Assembly (NCBI GenBank): GCA_008933995.1
Contig: WARS01002807.1
Span: 558,001 to 622,000 of the forward strand
Direction: 5' to 3'
Source: Datnioides undecimradiatus
Taxonomy: Eukaryota > Chordata > Actinopteri > Lobotiformes > Datnioididae
DNA length: 64,000 bases
Shown here: piece after piece, positions 17,890 to 31,188 of the stretch
How positions within the stretch are numbered: the stretch's first letter is position 1
How the letters are laid out: every line of letters begins with the position of its first letter
The notes under the pieces: model-generated
Databases searched by the model: none
Told to the model about the DNA's origin: nothing
Seen by the model: the letters and a program-made list of their open reading frames with translations, nothing else
Made by a program: the position numbers and the translations under genes

Positions 17890-20800
17890 GAGCGTGCGTG
17901 GGGGCGTGGGGACGCAGGGTCACACTTAACTTTAATTAGAGGGAGAATGTTTAAAACAAATGTAGGGCAATCACTGGTTCACGGTGGCGTGCGCATCCAT
18001 GTTCATCTACCTCTAATCAGCGCTGATCAGGGGCAGAGCGCGCTGGGTGAGCCGAGCCCCGCTAATGGCATGAGACGCCGCGGAAGACTGATGAGTCAGT
18101 GGCCTGTTTGAAGCATCAGTCATCATTACTGACTGAGTGCTGAATCACAGTCAGACCAGCGTCTCCTGGTATTATTCTCCGCGGAGGGATGCTGAAGCCA
18201 CCGAAGCCGCCCTTCCCATCTCCCTCCTCGCCTTTCAGTCACTTCCAATCATCATATCTGTAATAACCTCCGACTCCTGCCCAGTCATGGAGTGACTGAC
18301 CTCCCAGGCCACCTGTCTGTCTGCATGTCTATCCTGTTTCTCCACTTGCAGGGCTTTACGCTGACGACAGCCTCCTCAGAGAGGGTGGGAAACAAGAAAA
18401 CATCAAGTATGTGGGTCCATCTGATCTGTGCAGACCTGGTAATTAATGAAGACGCTAAACTCATGCACAAACTGTGGTTGCACATCATTAAAGGTGCTCC
18501 ACATTGCACTTTGTGAAGGAAACATGCAGGGTGGGGTTTGCATTTTCCAAAGAAATCTATTTCTTGTCAGTCAGTTGGTGCGCCACTTGGATCCAGACTA
18601 TAAAACTGACTGAATCGAACATTTGTGGCCCCCGGAAGATGAATCTTACTGACTTTGGTGGCTCTGTCTCTGCACCGCCACAAGGTTAACGATTGTCGTT
18701 TACAGGGAAATAGCTGAACAACTAATAAACAGAGTATTTGTGTGAAATACAGACATTCAAAGGCCCATTGACGACTGGTGGTCTTCTGACTTTCTTCAAA
18801 CACCAACAGCAGGACAAATTCAAGTTCTCGCTTGGTTTCTATGGAAATATCTATGGAATCATCAATGTCAATGAGTAAACAGTGTGATAATATGAACCTA
18901 CAGATAATTAATCACCCAAACGTAACGCAACTTTGCCGTTTTTGCCTCGTTCTCAGTGCAATCGGCGACTGGACACCACCTGACCAGACATTTGCCTCTG
19001 GAGTTGGTACAGACTGAAGACAGAGACAAAAAGGAGCGAGCTGGACTCACATTTATCAGCCGGTGTTGTGTTTATGACACCACGAATGATAATAATAACC
19101 GATAATAACGGTGCTCCATCACTGCTGGATGTGTGAATGCACCATATTGGCTTGAAAGGCCGCGATGTGTCTGTGTTTTGTTCAAAACTAACCCAAAAAT
19201 GGTAAAAAAGGCAGATTTAGAAGTACACAACCGGACCTCAGATTGATCTGAGTTCGTTTTAGTGTATAAATCTCCTGGAGACGGTTAATGAAACGTGCCA
19301 GAAACGTCTGCGCAGGATAAAACAGACCTACAGCGAGGCGTCACCCTTCGGCTCCGGAGCTGCCGAATTTCAAATCTCATTTTCTTACTTTGGGGCGGTC
19401 GCTCATCGAGATGTATGCTCAACCGTAAGCACTGGGAGCACATGAACGATGGTGTTTACACTCTTCTTCTCTCTTAAAAGCGAAGTTGACCAGTGGTCCG
19501 GACTCTCCCAAAACTCAGTTAATCCCTCTGCTTTGTCACGCAGCGCTCCCTAATCCCCCCATTTAGACACACACACATTGCTGGAAGGACAGAGGTATGA
19601 CGTCTTCGGTCGGTGGTCCCAGTGAAGACGTCCTGGATTTTGCAGCATCTCCAAAATGTGAATCTGCACCCGATCCAACCTGGAGCTGGTCGCTGTGTCC
19701 CCTTTATGCTGTTTTTATCTTCTCTTCTTTAACGTGCGGCACGGGGGAGCGTGGCTGGAAAAGCGGAGATGTTAAACAAGAATGGGGCGATAGACGCCGA
19801 ACCGCCGCCCCTGCGCCATCTGCAAACTGCACACGTGTGACAGCGTTTCAAATTGCTTTTTGTCTCTGTTTCTCCCTGTATGCTCGTGTATTTACTTCTG
19901 TGTGTGTGTGTGTGTGTTATCTTGATGTCAGCGACAGATTATTGCTCTGCATTTGTTCCTGTGTGGGTGAAGCAGAGAGGGTAATGGTATGTTGTTGTCA
20001 CAGCTCAAGAAGAAATAACTCTTTATGCCTCTGTCAGCCAGTATCAGTGACGGGGCCTCTGTGTGTGTGTGTGTGTGTGTTAGCAACCTGTGATTACCTG
20101 CTATTCTTAGAACGACTATTCATTTAATCAGCTCTATTTCTGCAGTCGGATTCCCCTGACAGCTGCTTTTGTCATTATTTGCTTTGCTTCGATAATCGCT
20201 CGCTGCCTCCCTCTGGAAAACGGAGAGTGTGAAAATTGCGCACTTATAAAAAGAAACACCGAGGAGGGGAGAGCCTCCACACGAACCCTCAGTTATTTAT
20301 TTCATACGCAGCAGAACCACTTTTGCTTCGAGTCACTCGGCCCAAACCAAGAAACAGCCACAGCCTCACATCACAAAACCCGCCTGAAACGAACACAGAC
20401 TGACACTTTAAAACCAAAGCGTTTGTCCAAATTAAGCAAATGTGTTAATTGTTGCCTTTTAGACTCGCTGCCAGGCAGATTTAGTTACCTCTGCGCTGAG
20501 CCGAGCTGGCTGTTTCCTGCCTTTGAGCTGAGGTAAGTGAACTGGCTGCTCGCTGCAGCTCCATTTAACACCGCGGGACTCGTGTAAACCTTTCAAATCA
20601 TCGTCTTTTGATCAAAATATCATGTTTTTTCTGTTACCTTTGAAAACCCATAACAGAAAATTGCACATCAGACAGCGTTTCACTAGCTGCTTCCACTGAA
20701 AAACACTTAGTAGTGTCAGTTCACAGCAATTCTGGAGATTTAGGTGTAATCCTCTTGTCTCTCATAGTCGTGCATTGATCCACTGAGCAGTGCGATCGCT

Positions 20801-23150
20801 CAGCGGACCCGGCAGTCAGAGATACTCAGGTTGGGGCTGCATCGCGACATTACGTCAACCTGTCATACGGAAGCCGTGGACGCAAGCGAATAATCGTTTG
20901 ATCTGGTCCCTCGCGCTCTGATACCGGCCCCCACCCCAAACGGCGCCGCAGCTTAAAGCAAATCAGCGCGAACAGTTTGATGTCGGCTAAAAAGAAGCGC
21001 GGACGAGAGATAAAAGAGGAGGAACACAGTGTTCAGAGCGGCAGCTGATGCTCCCTCTGTCTCTTTTCACTGCCTCCCTCTCTCTCTCTATCTCTCTCTC
21101 TGTCTGTCTCTATTGATGTTACGGCTCTCTGTTCACCTGGACCGGGACAGAAGGCGCGGAGGCTGTTAGTCGTGACACTTGCTCGGAGGCACCGTGAAAG
21201 GTCAGGAGACGTAATAAAAACAGCGGGGACATTCTGAATAATGATAGTGGACATTTATTATACAGGAGCACAAGCAAACCCCTGCGGGGTCCGCGCGGGG
21301 TCGGCCCGTTATGACGCTGAGCCAGATTTCAGAAATAACCACGTTTACACCGAGGCCTTAATTGTCCCTCCTCCTGTCGCCGCACCACCTCAGGAAGTTG
21401 ATGTTATGGCCAAGCCGAGCTGCGGCAGCCAGCGGAAATGAGGCGTTATTAAAAGGCAATTTTACTTTCAGCAGATTCCCCACCAGCTCAGGTATTACTC
21501 TGTAATAAAATCAGGAGAGGTGAGTGCAGACGGAGCCTCTTTACATTAAATTTAATCGTAAGTAATGTGAAAATGGGAGGAGGAGAGAAAACTGTTTGCT
21601 TCCCCCAAGTGTAACTAGGAGCCAGACTGATGCAAGAGAGAGGGAGAGATGTTGGCGCGAGTCATCGGAAGAGAGGGCCAGGGGATCAAGTGAAGACGGG
21701 GGAGAGCGTGGGGGTCGACGTCTGTGAAGAGAGAGTAAGAAAGGAGCGACTGAGAGGACGAGCCAGAGAAATGAAAGATTAGAAGCGACTGTTCGACGGC
21801 GCTCTCCCACACTGGCAAAGTTTCATCAGCTCGAGAGGACTCGCAGTGCTCTGAGTCACAGCAGATGGGCAGCGCTGTCAAGTGTTAATGGAGGTATAGC
21901 AGCAGCTATCGGTGGCGAGACTGAGCCGCCTCTTCGACCGGCCGAGCATCCCCTGCGTGAGGGCTCCCGCTTTTCGTTTAGGTGGTGTCAAAGAAAGACA
22001 AGCACCCCGAAATCAAACATACGCGCCAGTAGATTTGGCCTTAAAAGCAAAAAGTTCAGCCAAAAATGAAAATGGTTTATCCAGAGCGGTGTCAAAACAG
22101 TATCGAGTGTGGCTTCGTGTCACAACGTGGACGAGTTCCTCTGGACGACCCCTGATTTCAGCGGCACAATCCAAGCATTCTGCAGCCAGAAGTGCTCATT
22201 TAGAGGGAAACAGCAGAGTTTATGATTCAGTGCAAATGTTGAGTATCAGTGCTGAACTTTGCATGGACACGCTCGAGAGCAGAAGTTTGCATGATGCAAA
22301 ACAGCAACAGCTCTGCTCCGACCATCACTTCTAATGCAAAACGCTTGAACCACTAAGTTTGCAGCCGAGCAAAGAAGAAGATGGAACCTTTGCAGAAGTC
22401 TGCATGAAGATTCAGAAGAGAGGGTGGCACTCCGGATGTTTGGGGCGATTAAGAATGAAATGCACGAAAGGAGCAGCATTAAAAAAGTTGCAAATGATGC
22501 AAAAGTTTAAGATTTGAAAGCAAGCTTCAGTCTGTTGCCGTGGAAATCCAACAGTGGCAGCAGCACGGAGCTAAAAGAAGACAGTGATTGAGACGCGCTT
22601 GAAGCTTTAAAATGAAAACAGAGCCGCTCCGTGTGCCTTCAAACACAACTTAAATAAATTCTGGTGCAGATACGAATGATCCTGGACTTGAGGGCGACTG
22701 TTTATGCCTCAGCGCGCCTGGCTTCAGCGTGAAGCGTTCAGCTGTGCGGCTAACACCGAGACCGATCTGGTTAATTCGCCGCGACGGCAAAGCGGAGACG
22801 AAATTTTTAATTTTGGGCACAAAAATAAAAAAGCGACGGTGGTTCCCTCGACTCGACTGTTTGCTCCAAAAACGGGATAACTATCCCCTCTGGTCCATGA
22901 AGCCGTGTGCGATTAAATAAAGAAAAGGTCTGAGCTTCCCGTCCTGCAGCAGAGCCGTTATGTGATATTTATGCGGCGGCTGTGTTTTGAGCATCATTTT
23001 GGCATTCCTCTGTGCACAGCAGTGCGTGTTTGTGGTCGGAGCGCGGTGCATTATGCATGAATCTGCCTTTAAAAGTGTCCTTACTCAGGAGCGTCCCGCT
23101 GTCATGGGGCTAAATAGGCTGTGAATATGTTAGCGGATATAGAAAAGCAC
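17890..23150. other. Intergenic DNA downstream of stac2
   Basis: No recognisable coding exons. Contains a TGACTGA/TGAGTCAG motif cluster at 18010-18165, GT tracts near 19900 and 20060, a CT-rich run near 21070-21110, and CpG-containing sequence at 20780-20960. The longer open frames here (for example 19597-20127 and 21912-22334) read low-complexity or unrelated sequence. Confidence 0.45.
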
Positions 23151-23175
23151 AGGCACGGGCGTTTTGGAAAGAGCT

Positions 23176-23181
23176 TTTATT
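23176..23181 (-). terminator. stac2: Candidate polyadenylation signal of stac2
   Basis: AATAAA on the minus strand in the context CCTCAATAAAAGCTC, 2.2 kb after the stac2 stop. It is a plausible 3' end; others further down cannot be excluded. Confidence 0.35.
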
Positions 23182-23879
23182 GAGGTATGAGGCCGACCAA
23201 TGAAATCTGGACCCGGGACACATCCAAACACACCACACACACTTTTACGTTTTGAATTCTCAAAGGTGTGAACATGTGACGCTGCGTAAAACTAATCCGG
23301 GATAACATGAGTGTTTACACGGGTAAAATCCAGTTCTGCTCTGACGCCGTGTTTCTCCAGGACGGTTCCTGCTGTGAAATTCTTTATTATGCTTTATTCC
23401 ACCTCTGACATTTTGTTCCACTCCAGAAACATCTGACGCACAAAGACGACCCATCGGCCCCGAGGGGCTCCGCGGCGAAGCGAGGTGAGGTGGGGTTGCG
23501 GGTGAAGCGCGACAGCTGTCACTATGGAGGAGACACCTCGGGAAAGATGACACAAAGTAAAGTGCTATTCTCATTATTACAAGTTCTCACAGTCTCTAAA
23601 GGCTTTCACATATACTGAAACGCAGCCTGACGCGGAATCACCGCAGCTCCATCTCTGCGGCCTAGCAAAGACATAAATGTTGCATCTGAGCCTCCGGTCC
23701 TTCACTTCGCCTCGCGCTCAGGTGTGTTAACGTCCCCTCTCTGGAACGAGACGTGCTTTTAGTAGAAGTGCATCAAATTTGTTAAATAAGTCCAGCCACG
23801 CACAGAGTTCAAAATAAAATTAAAGGCCCTCTCTTTATGTCGAAACGGACGAGTCGCATCAATAAAGCGAGGACAGCGG

Positions 23880-24290
23880 CGATGACGGGCTGACATTTGA
23901 TCAATGATGACTCGTGCGCCCATGGGCACAACACTACCTGCATGCGCACGCTGACTCATGGCGGCTCAGCGCTGATGTCACCGCTCTCGCCGCACCTCCG
24001 CCTCGCTCTGTTTTTCCCGCGTCCTCCTCCGAGCTGTCACTGAAACTCAGACTCCCTGTCACGCTCAGAGAGATCCCCCATCGTGTTGTTGTTGTGTTTT
24101 TGTGTTTTTGTTTCTTTTTCTGGCAGACCGGCCGCGGCTTGTTCCCCGCTGCTCCTGCCCGAGCGAAGTCGTGTTGAGATGCCGCGCAGCACTTCAGCGG
24201 GTCCGCGGAGAGACCGACCCTCTTTTACGCCCGCCGAGCTCCGTCACGTGAGAGCGGGGGAGCAGCTTTAAACCGTTGCACTCCTGCTCA
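23880..24290. other. CpG-dense block downstream of the stac2 coding region
   Basis: Many CpGs (CGCCGCACCTCCGCCTCG, GGCCGCGG, GTCCGCGGAGAGACCG) and a palindromic TCACGTGA E-box at 24244-24251. It lies in the probable stac2 3' UTR or just past it. No coding family recognised. Confidence 0.5.
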
Positions 24291-25371
24291 GGACCACCTC
24301 ACCGGGTTTTCCAAGGGAGAGGTCGTTTCAATTCAGTCCTTCTGGCTTCTCCTGAATCACCTTTGCTTAAAAAAAACAGGGAAACAACAAAATACAGACC
24401 CTGGACAATCACTGCAGTTTCTGAGTAATCAACAAGACACATTACATCGAAATTCATCCCTTGTAGTGAGCTGAGAACTCCGCCGCAATTTAAAAGACGC
24501 TCACAGACTTTCTTTGTGTCGTATTTTCATAGTTATATTACGCTGAAAAAGTCAGGAGGAGAAGTTTCTGAGTTTTCCCGTGGAAGGATCCTCAGAGCCT
24601 CCGACGGTCTTTGAATATCTTCCCGTTCCTGCACCCTCGCGTCGTCGAGTGCAGCCACGACTCAGCCTGACACCGCTGAGGATTTTCAGATCGCGCGCGC
24701 TCCTTTCATCCGATTCTCCCGGTTTGCCTGAGTGGCAGGAGCTTTGTCTGGCTGGCGGCGCTTGTCCTCGGCGAGCGCCTCGTGTCGTGCACCAGTCTGC
24801 GTGAAGCTGACACCAGTCCCCGGGCCAGAGACCCTGACATGAGCAGATAGGGATGAGACATACGGAGTGGGTAGAGACAAGAAAAGGACACTGACAGAAG
24901 CGTCATGTTCCCATTACAGGACTCAGCCTCCTCCCACGCGGGTAGACGTTGTTTTGATGGGGAAAAACGAAATGTGAACCGGCACCGAGCGAGCGCACAT
25001 AAAGCATTTTTGACTTGTGTGAACTAAACATTGATTTTTGTGTTGGGCAGATAAACCCAGAGCAACTCCAGGCTGCTGAGAGACAGTTCCTTTCTAAGGG
25101 CAGGGCGGCTGCGTCACTGTACACTCTATTTAAGACTCTAAAAGGCGGTCGGCGGACTCAGACCGCGCTCGTCCAGCTCTGTGCAGAAGCGCGCGTCTTT
25201 CGTCCGGTTTGTCCCGGGTTTAGTTTGAGTCGGGCAGGTCTGGTTGGAGAGGCTGCGGGCGCCTTTGCGCCGCGGGGAGGGCGAGGGAGGGGCGATGGTG
25301 ATGCTTTGAAGACGGGCGCATCCCAGGGGGGGGGAGTAGAAGTGGAAGGACGGTGGTGTGCGCACAGAGGC

Positions 25372-25470
25372 TCAGATCTCTTCTATGGAGTCAGCTGGGA
25401 CCAGCCCCCTCTTCTTCCCGCTGCTCAGCTTCAGAAACGTCTCGCCGTCCTCGAGCTTCCCCACACAGAT
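25372..25470 (-). CDS. stac2: stac2 coding exon 11 (C-terminus)
   Basis: 99 nt including TGA at 25374-25372, acceptor [24 protein letters not shown] then [17 protein letters not shown] closes the second SH3. Confidence 0.95.
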   Translation of the reverse strand: MCVGKLEDGETFLKLSSGKKRGLVPADSIEEI

Positions 25471-27625
25471 CTAAAAGGAGGAGGGGGAAACTGAGTTACT
25501 CTGTTTCCTGCGAACTAACAGCGTTTTCTGTAAACTGTAAATTAAATATTAATAGATCTGCAAAATGCCAAAAGGTATATGCATTTTGGCAGAAAATGAT
25601 GCAACTAAATATCATAATCCTGCTGTTAATGTGTGAATAAACATTGCCAGCAGACTGAAGGAACACGCGGGAGGTTAACGCCACTTGTTTGCAGGTGAGT
25701 CAGTGTAATTTACGTTTAGCATAGCTTCATTTGGAAAAAACAGATCACGCAAAAACTAAACAACTGACTGAGCATAATCATCATCATTTCCCATTTAATT
25801 ACAAGTTTTATTAGCTTGTCTCTGTGCACAGCTTCGTTTTGCAGCAGGAAACTCAACAGCGTTGTAAATGTGGGGACGTGAATCAAGGGTTAACACGATA
25901 CGGTTTCACAAATGTATGTATTTACTGGCTCAAAGTCTACAAAAGGTGGAGATGATGAGCATTAAACTGTCGACACACAGACACAGAAACCATTGCTGCC
26001 AATCCTTTGATCGCGCCCTGACCAGGACTGTCGGCCAGCTCGCCGCCCAGCGCGTGCTGGGATTGGCTGCAGCCCCCTGCAACGCTGCACGGGACAGAGT
26101 GGGAGCCACAGATGCACAGATGGACACATCGACTGAACGAGATGACGCAGAAACGTGCAAAATGAGACGAAAAAGCAGAAAAGGTGATATTGGTGCACCT
26201 GGGATTCCTTCACTGCCATGTGTCCTCGCTCTCGGTTGCCGGGGAGACCCTGGACGACCCGCCACACCCTCTCACCCGGCCGGACCCTCTGCACGAAGTT
26301 TGCGGGGAAGAAGCCGACTCTGTCGCCGCTCTTGCCCTGAGAAGTCCAGGAGAGCGGGACGGTCAGTCAACATTTCACATGCACGTGAGCGTCCTGACGA
26401 CGCCTCACATCCGGTGCTAGAACATTCGTTTCACAGAATCGCTGCGGCTGCAAGTGCGGAAGCAACTTAAAGAGGCGGGACCGTGGAAATTACACGAATT
26501 AAGGCAATAGCCGTTTTGAAATGCAAACACGAAACGGCCTCACAACAATGTCGGACTTGTTTAACATTTATTCAAAGAATAAACGGCGGCGGCGGTGGCG
26601 GCGGCGGCAGATTACGGACCTCCTTGTTTTCAGGAGAAACCAGATGATGTTTGATTGAACCTCATTACATACCTCACTGCCTGCAGCTCAGGTGTTGATG
26701 TGTTTATTGAAGTGAGTCACCGGCTATACATTAGTAATGAACAGATGATTCACAAATTATACATAATTTAAAGGTTTCTTGGAGTGGCAGAGTGGATTTA
26801 AAGTGTTTAATGGCTGCTGCTTCACTTCAGGCCGTAAGTACCGGTCCGCCCGACGGAAGATAAACAGAGTCTGGCTGCGTCTTCCTTTTCGTGCGACACA
26901 GACACACACGCTCTCAGAGATGCACATTTATTTCCATTGGGAGCGAGTGGAGCTCATTACAGACTCAATAAAGACCTCTTTGAGGTTGCAACACTAGTCA
27001 AGTTCATTATGTTAAACTCTCGGTAATTTTCCAGAGAAAATGACGTTCTATTTCCGTCTGAGGCTGCCTGCGTGTTTGCGACGGAGCAGGTGTTATGCAT
27101 CACAGGCCTGATTTAAAGACCTGAATTAACACACGCGCGCTGAAACACACAGGGCGCGAGAACAAAGGCGCGTGCACGCATGCGGGTGTTTGCAAATGAT
27201 TTATTACCCACCTTCCACCACTCTTCATTAGAGTCGTCGGTGACCTGCACCCGATCACCGGGACTAGAGGAGATAAGACGAGAGAGAGAGGATTAGAAAG
27301 AAGAGCAGGTATGAAAGCGGAGGTGATTCAGGTGGAGAGGAGAGCGGGATGAAGGGGCGAGCAAGAGAAGAAGCACATAAAGAAGAGCTGAGCGAGAGCA
27401 CAAAAGATAACATTCCCGAGCTGCCGCAGAGAGCTGTCGCTACAAAGCCGCGGAGGTCAAAATGCGATTGAGTCTTTGTGTCCCCTCGCAGACGCGACAC
27501 GGCAGCTGACACCAAAGTCAGGAGGTCTACGTGAAGCGCCTGCTGCAGTGCCGAGGGCTGAACCTGGTCTGCAGCCGACCTCGCCTGCATGCTAATGATG
27601 CTACGGGTTTTTGATTAGACTTTTC

Positions 27626-27657
<32 letters not shown>

Positions 27658-27769
27658 CAGTGCACCCTCTGTCCCAGTTACACGGGGAGAAGCTGCTGTC
27701 CCAGTTGCACTTCTGTACGTTGCCTCTCCTGGGTGTCTGCGCTCACTACTGCCCTATATGATCATCACT

Positions 27770-27804
<35 letters not shown>

Positions 27805-30800
27805 CAAGTTTGCACACAGTTACATAAACTTACCAACTAGGGTGAGACCCACATACCTCAGCCGATACTGTCCGTAGGAAGCAATTATTCTGCACACCCA
27901 GGTTTCTGCACGGAGCACAGCTACTTAAAACCCAAATGACGAACTCACCGCTGCCCTTTCTTAGGTCTGTGTGTGCAGTTTGCAGCTGATGTCTGCGTAA
28001 CCAGCAGCGACGCTCAGTGTCAGAAATACAGATGTAGATGGAAAATAATGGACGGTGGGTCCAAGCGAGCAGCACGTTGTAATTTTGACTCAAGTGTTGC
28101 ATCAGTGTTTCCCGTTTCTGTGCACCTGCAGCCAGGGAGGCACAGACAGTAGCTCTGCCCGACGGCGTGACGGTTCGGATGCGCGTGATGTCTTTGAGTA
28201 AACATAAAACCCATTAACCGGTTGAAAGAGTATTAAAGATTACACCTGTGAAGAAGTCAAATGTTACCCCATCCAATCAAAATCTACGAATAAAGCCAAA
28301 CCGAGCTCATCGCTGGCGTGCACGACGCCGAGTGCAGGCGTTTGTCATGTTGTCTAGCTACATTTGTGTTTCCTGCTAAAACGTCTGCTGTGAAAAAGGC
28401 TTATTGCACGCACACGCGCACACACAAACGTGCACGCACACACACCTACAGTACAGCCAGGTGTTTTCACTTAATTTGCCTGATTAGGCCCCTCCTCAGC
28501 ACTGCGGCTGTGTGCAGCGCGCAGGTGATTGACACCGCCGTCGCTCTCCCGCTAGCTCTGTTGCATCTATTAGGGCAGACTCGCACCCTCATCACTCTCA
28601 TTAATGCAGGGGCTGCGTCTGAAGCGCTCCACCCCGACCCCAACCCCGTCATTGCTCCTCATATAAAAGTGTCTGTCTGGCGGTATATAATGCATAAACC
28701 TCACATTAGGAATTCCAACACTCTTTGGTATAATGGCGGTGATTTCAAATGCAAGCGCCCGAATAAATGCAAACACCTGCGCGAGCGTGCAGGAGTTTTA
28801 AATCCAAACAACCTAAGTGCTCACGCTCCGCGTCGATCTGTCAGTTCTGCACGTGCAGCGTTAGTGTTGCAGGAGCTTTCCCGACTGTTGAGCACGTCGC
28901 AGAACTATATGTTCGGATGAGAGTCGGGAGGTTTGTGTCTTCTGGAGCGCACGCTGGTCAAACCCTGATGCAGACTGACGCATAACGCTTCCATTTGGTC
29001 ACATATTGTGTAGTCACACACACACAGAGCGACAGCACAGATGGCTGCTAACAGTCCCATGGATCTTCTACCTTTGTGAAAGCTGTCCACACACACACAC
29101 ACACACACGCATTCATCCTGCCCTCATTTTGCTGCTCTGTCCTCCCTTTTCCATCCTCATCCTTCTTCGTCTTATAGAGCTTTCATTTCTGTATTTGCGC
29201 TTTTCCTTCTCCGCCCGTTTCTCCCACCCTTTCTCGCTCTTTGTGTACGATCATCCTCAGCCCGTCGCCGTCTCTCCTTGCGCCCTTTCAATCCCCGTCT
29301 TTATCCCCTTCCCTGCTGGGACCACAGCTCAGTCGCCAGCTCTACAAGGGGACAGCGATGGGCTCTGAGTTTATAATTAGTCGTCCTTAAGGGCGCCCCG
29401 GCACCGTCCTCTGCAGATGGCGGGGACGTTTTCATCCTGCAGGAACAACGGCCGGGGCAAAACACAGACAAAGCGCATGCACTCACACACGCAGCGGGAA
29501 ATAAACGCAATACAAGACAAGCGCTCCTGCATGCGCGCGCACCCACGCTTGCACGTAGACGGTCTGTTTGGCTTTTACTCACTGAAGTTCCAGGTCATTT
29601 TGTTCCTGAGGCAGAAATTTGTAGAGCGCTACATAGGTGTGGATGGAGTGGACTTCAATGCGCTTGGGCACCTGGATGCAGACAGAGGGGATGGGAGGTG
29701 AGACAGAAATGCACGCTCCAGGGGGGCGACAGTGTGCACGGGGGCAATTTACCTTCACGCTGCTATCCTCTGCAGGAGTCTGAGCTTGGCCGCCGCCGCT
29801 CTCTTCTTCCTCCTTCTCGTTCTCGGCGTCCGGGACAGGGGTGTCTGGAGGCGGTGGCGAGAATACTTTCTTTACAAAGGTGCCACGGACGCACGTAAAC
29901 GCACACGTGTGCAATCAGTAATCTGTCACAGTAAATCTCTGTCACGCGCAGACACACCTGCACAGGTACGCGAACGCAACACATGCGAAGGCACGCACAC
30001 GCACGGGCACGGACACGCAAGCACGTACACATATCCACGCAGGCGCACACACAAAGCGGTGTTTACCCCCTGTCTCCTGAGTTATCTCTTCCTCCATGCT
30101 GCACTGTCTCTGCTGACTCTCCTCACCTCCCTCCCCCTTATCAAAGAAGGAGAGGGGAAAACAGAATTAGAGCCGGGTTGTCACAAAGGTTGCACGCTGA
30201 GTTATTATTTACAGTGCACACTGCTCACGGTGTTGTAAAAGGACGTGCATGCATGGCCTAATTGCTGTCGGGTCATGTGTGAGGAGGTTTGTGGAGACGT
30301 GCACGGAGTCGACTATAGGAACTCCAGCGCCATCCATTACATTCCCTCTAGATGACACTCCAGTGTTTAATTATACCACTTCACCATATGCCAAGCTGCA
30401 TTTAACTAGGTGACGAGCATAACCTACAAAAACAACATAACCTACAAAAACAACTTTTTAAAAAGCCGTAAAATGAATTTTCAAGCAGAAGTTTGACGTT
30501 TTGGGAAACGCGCTCGCCGGCACTGAGGGTCAGGAGAGCGGACGGCAGCCTGTGATGTTAGGCAAGTTGGTTTAGCGTAAAGAGAGAACAGGAAAAGGCC
30601 TTTTGTGTCTCTGTGCAGCGGGCTTTGTAGGCGCTGTGGCTGCTGGCTATCTGTTTCCAGTGTTTGTGCTAAGCTAAGCTAAGCTAAGACTGGTATCGTT
30701 CTCCTCTTTAACTCCACACCAGAGGTTGAAAACACATATTTCTCAAAATGTCAAACTTTAAGCTTCCTTGTTTTTAATATTTCTTCTCTTTTCTTTCTTC

Positions 30801-31148
30801 TTCTGATATATTTGTCGATGATTTACTCATTTTTTTTAGAAATGACGGTGGAACTATGACCTCGCGCTGTGTGCGGTGCTGCAAACCACCGCACTGCGCT
30901 TCCTGTTGCCTCCATATTTCATCAGAGTCGACCGACGAGCCTGCATCTTAAAAACTTTATGGAAGTATTAATCACACAGGAAACAACTGTCCTCTACCCC
31001 CCAGCCGCCGGGTGATGATGTCATACCAGGCTGCGCGTTGGCGACTCTGACAAACTGCCAAAACTGGAGCGGCTCATCTGTGCCAAGGACGTCCCGTAGC
31101 GTAAAGCGGCATACACGGGGTCTACACGCATCCGCGCAGCCTCTGAAA

Positions 31149-31188
<40 letters not shown>

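Noticed and set aside
18340-18440. Exon-like segment whose second frame contains LYADDSLL, resembling a reverse transcriptase YADD box
   Set aside because: The flanking residues do not continue as reverse transcriptase and no LINE context is present; judged coincidence.
19597-20127. 176-codon plus-strand open frame
   Set aside because: Reads through two GT microsatellites (VCVCVC); no family resemblance.
21912-22334. 140-codon plus-strand open frame
   Set aside because: Starts at GTG in intergenic DNA and resembles nothing known.
25868-26470. 200-codon plus-strand open frame
   Set aside because: Antisense to stac2 exon 10, which encodes clear SH3 sequence; a shadow frame.
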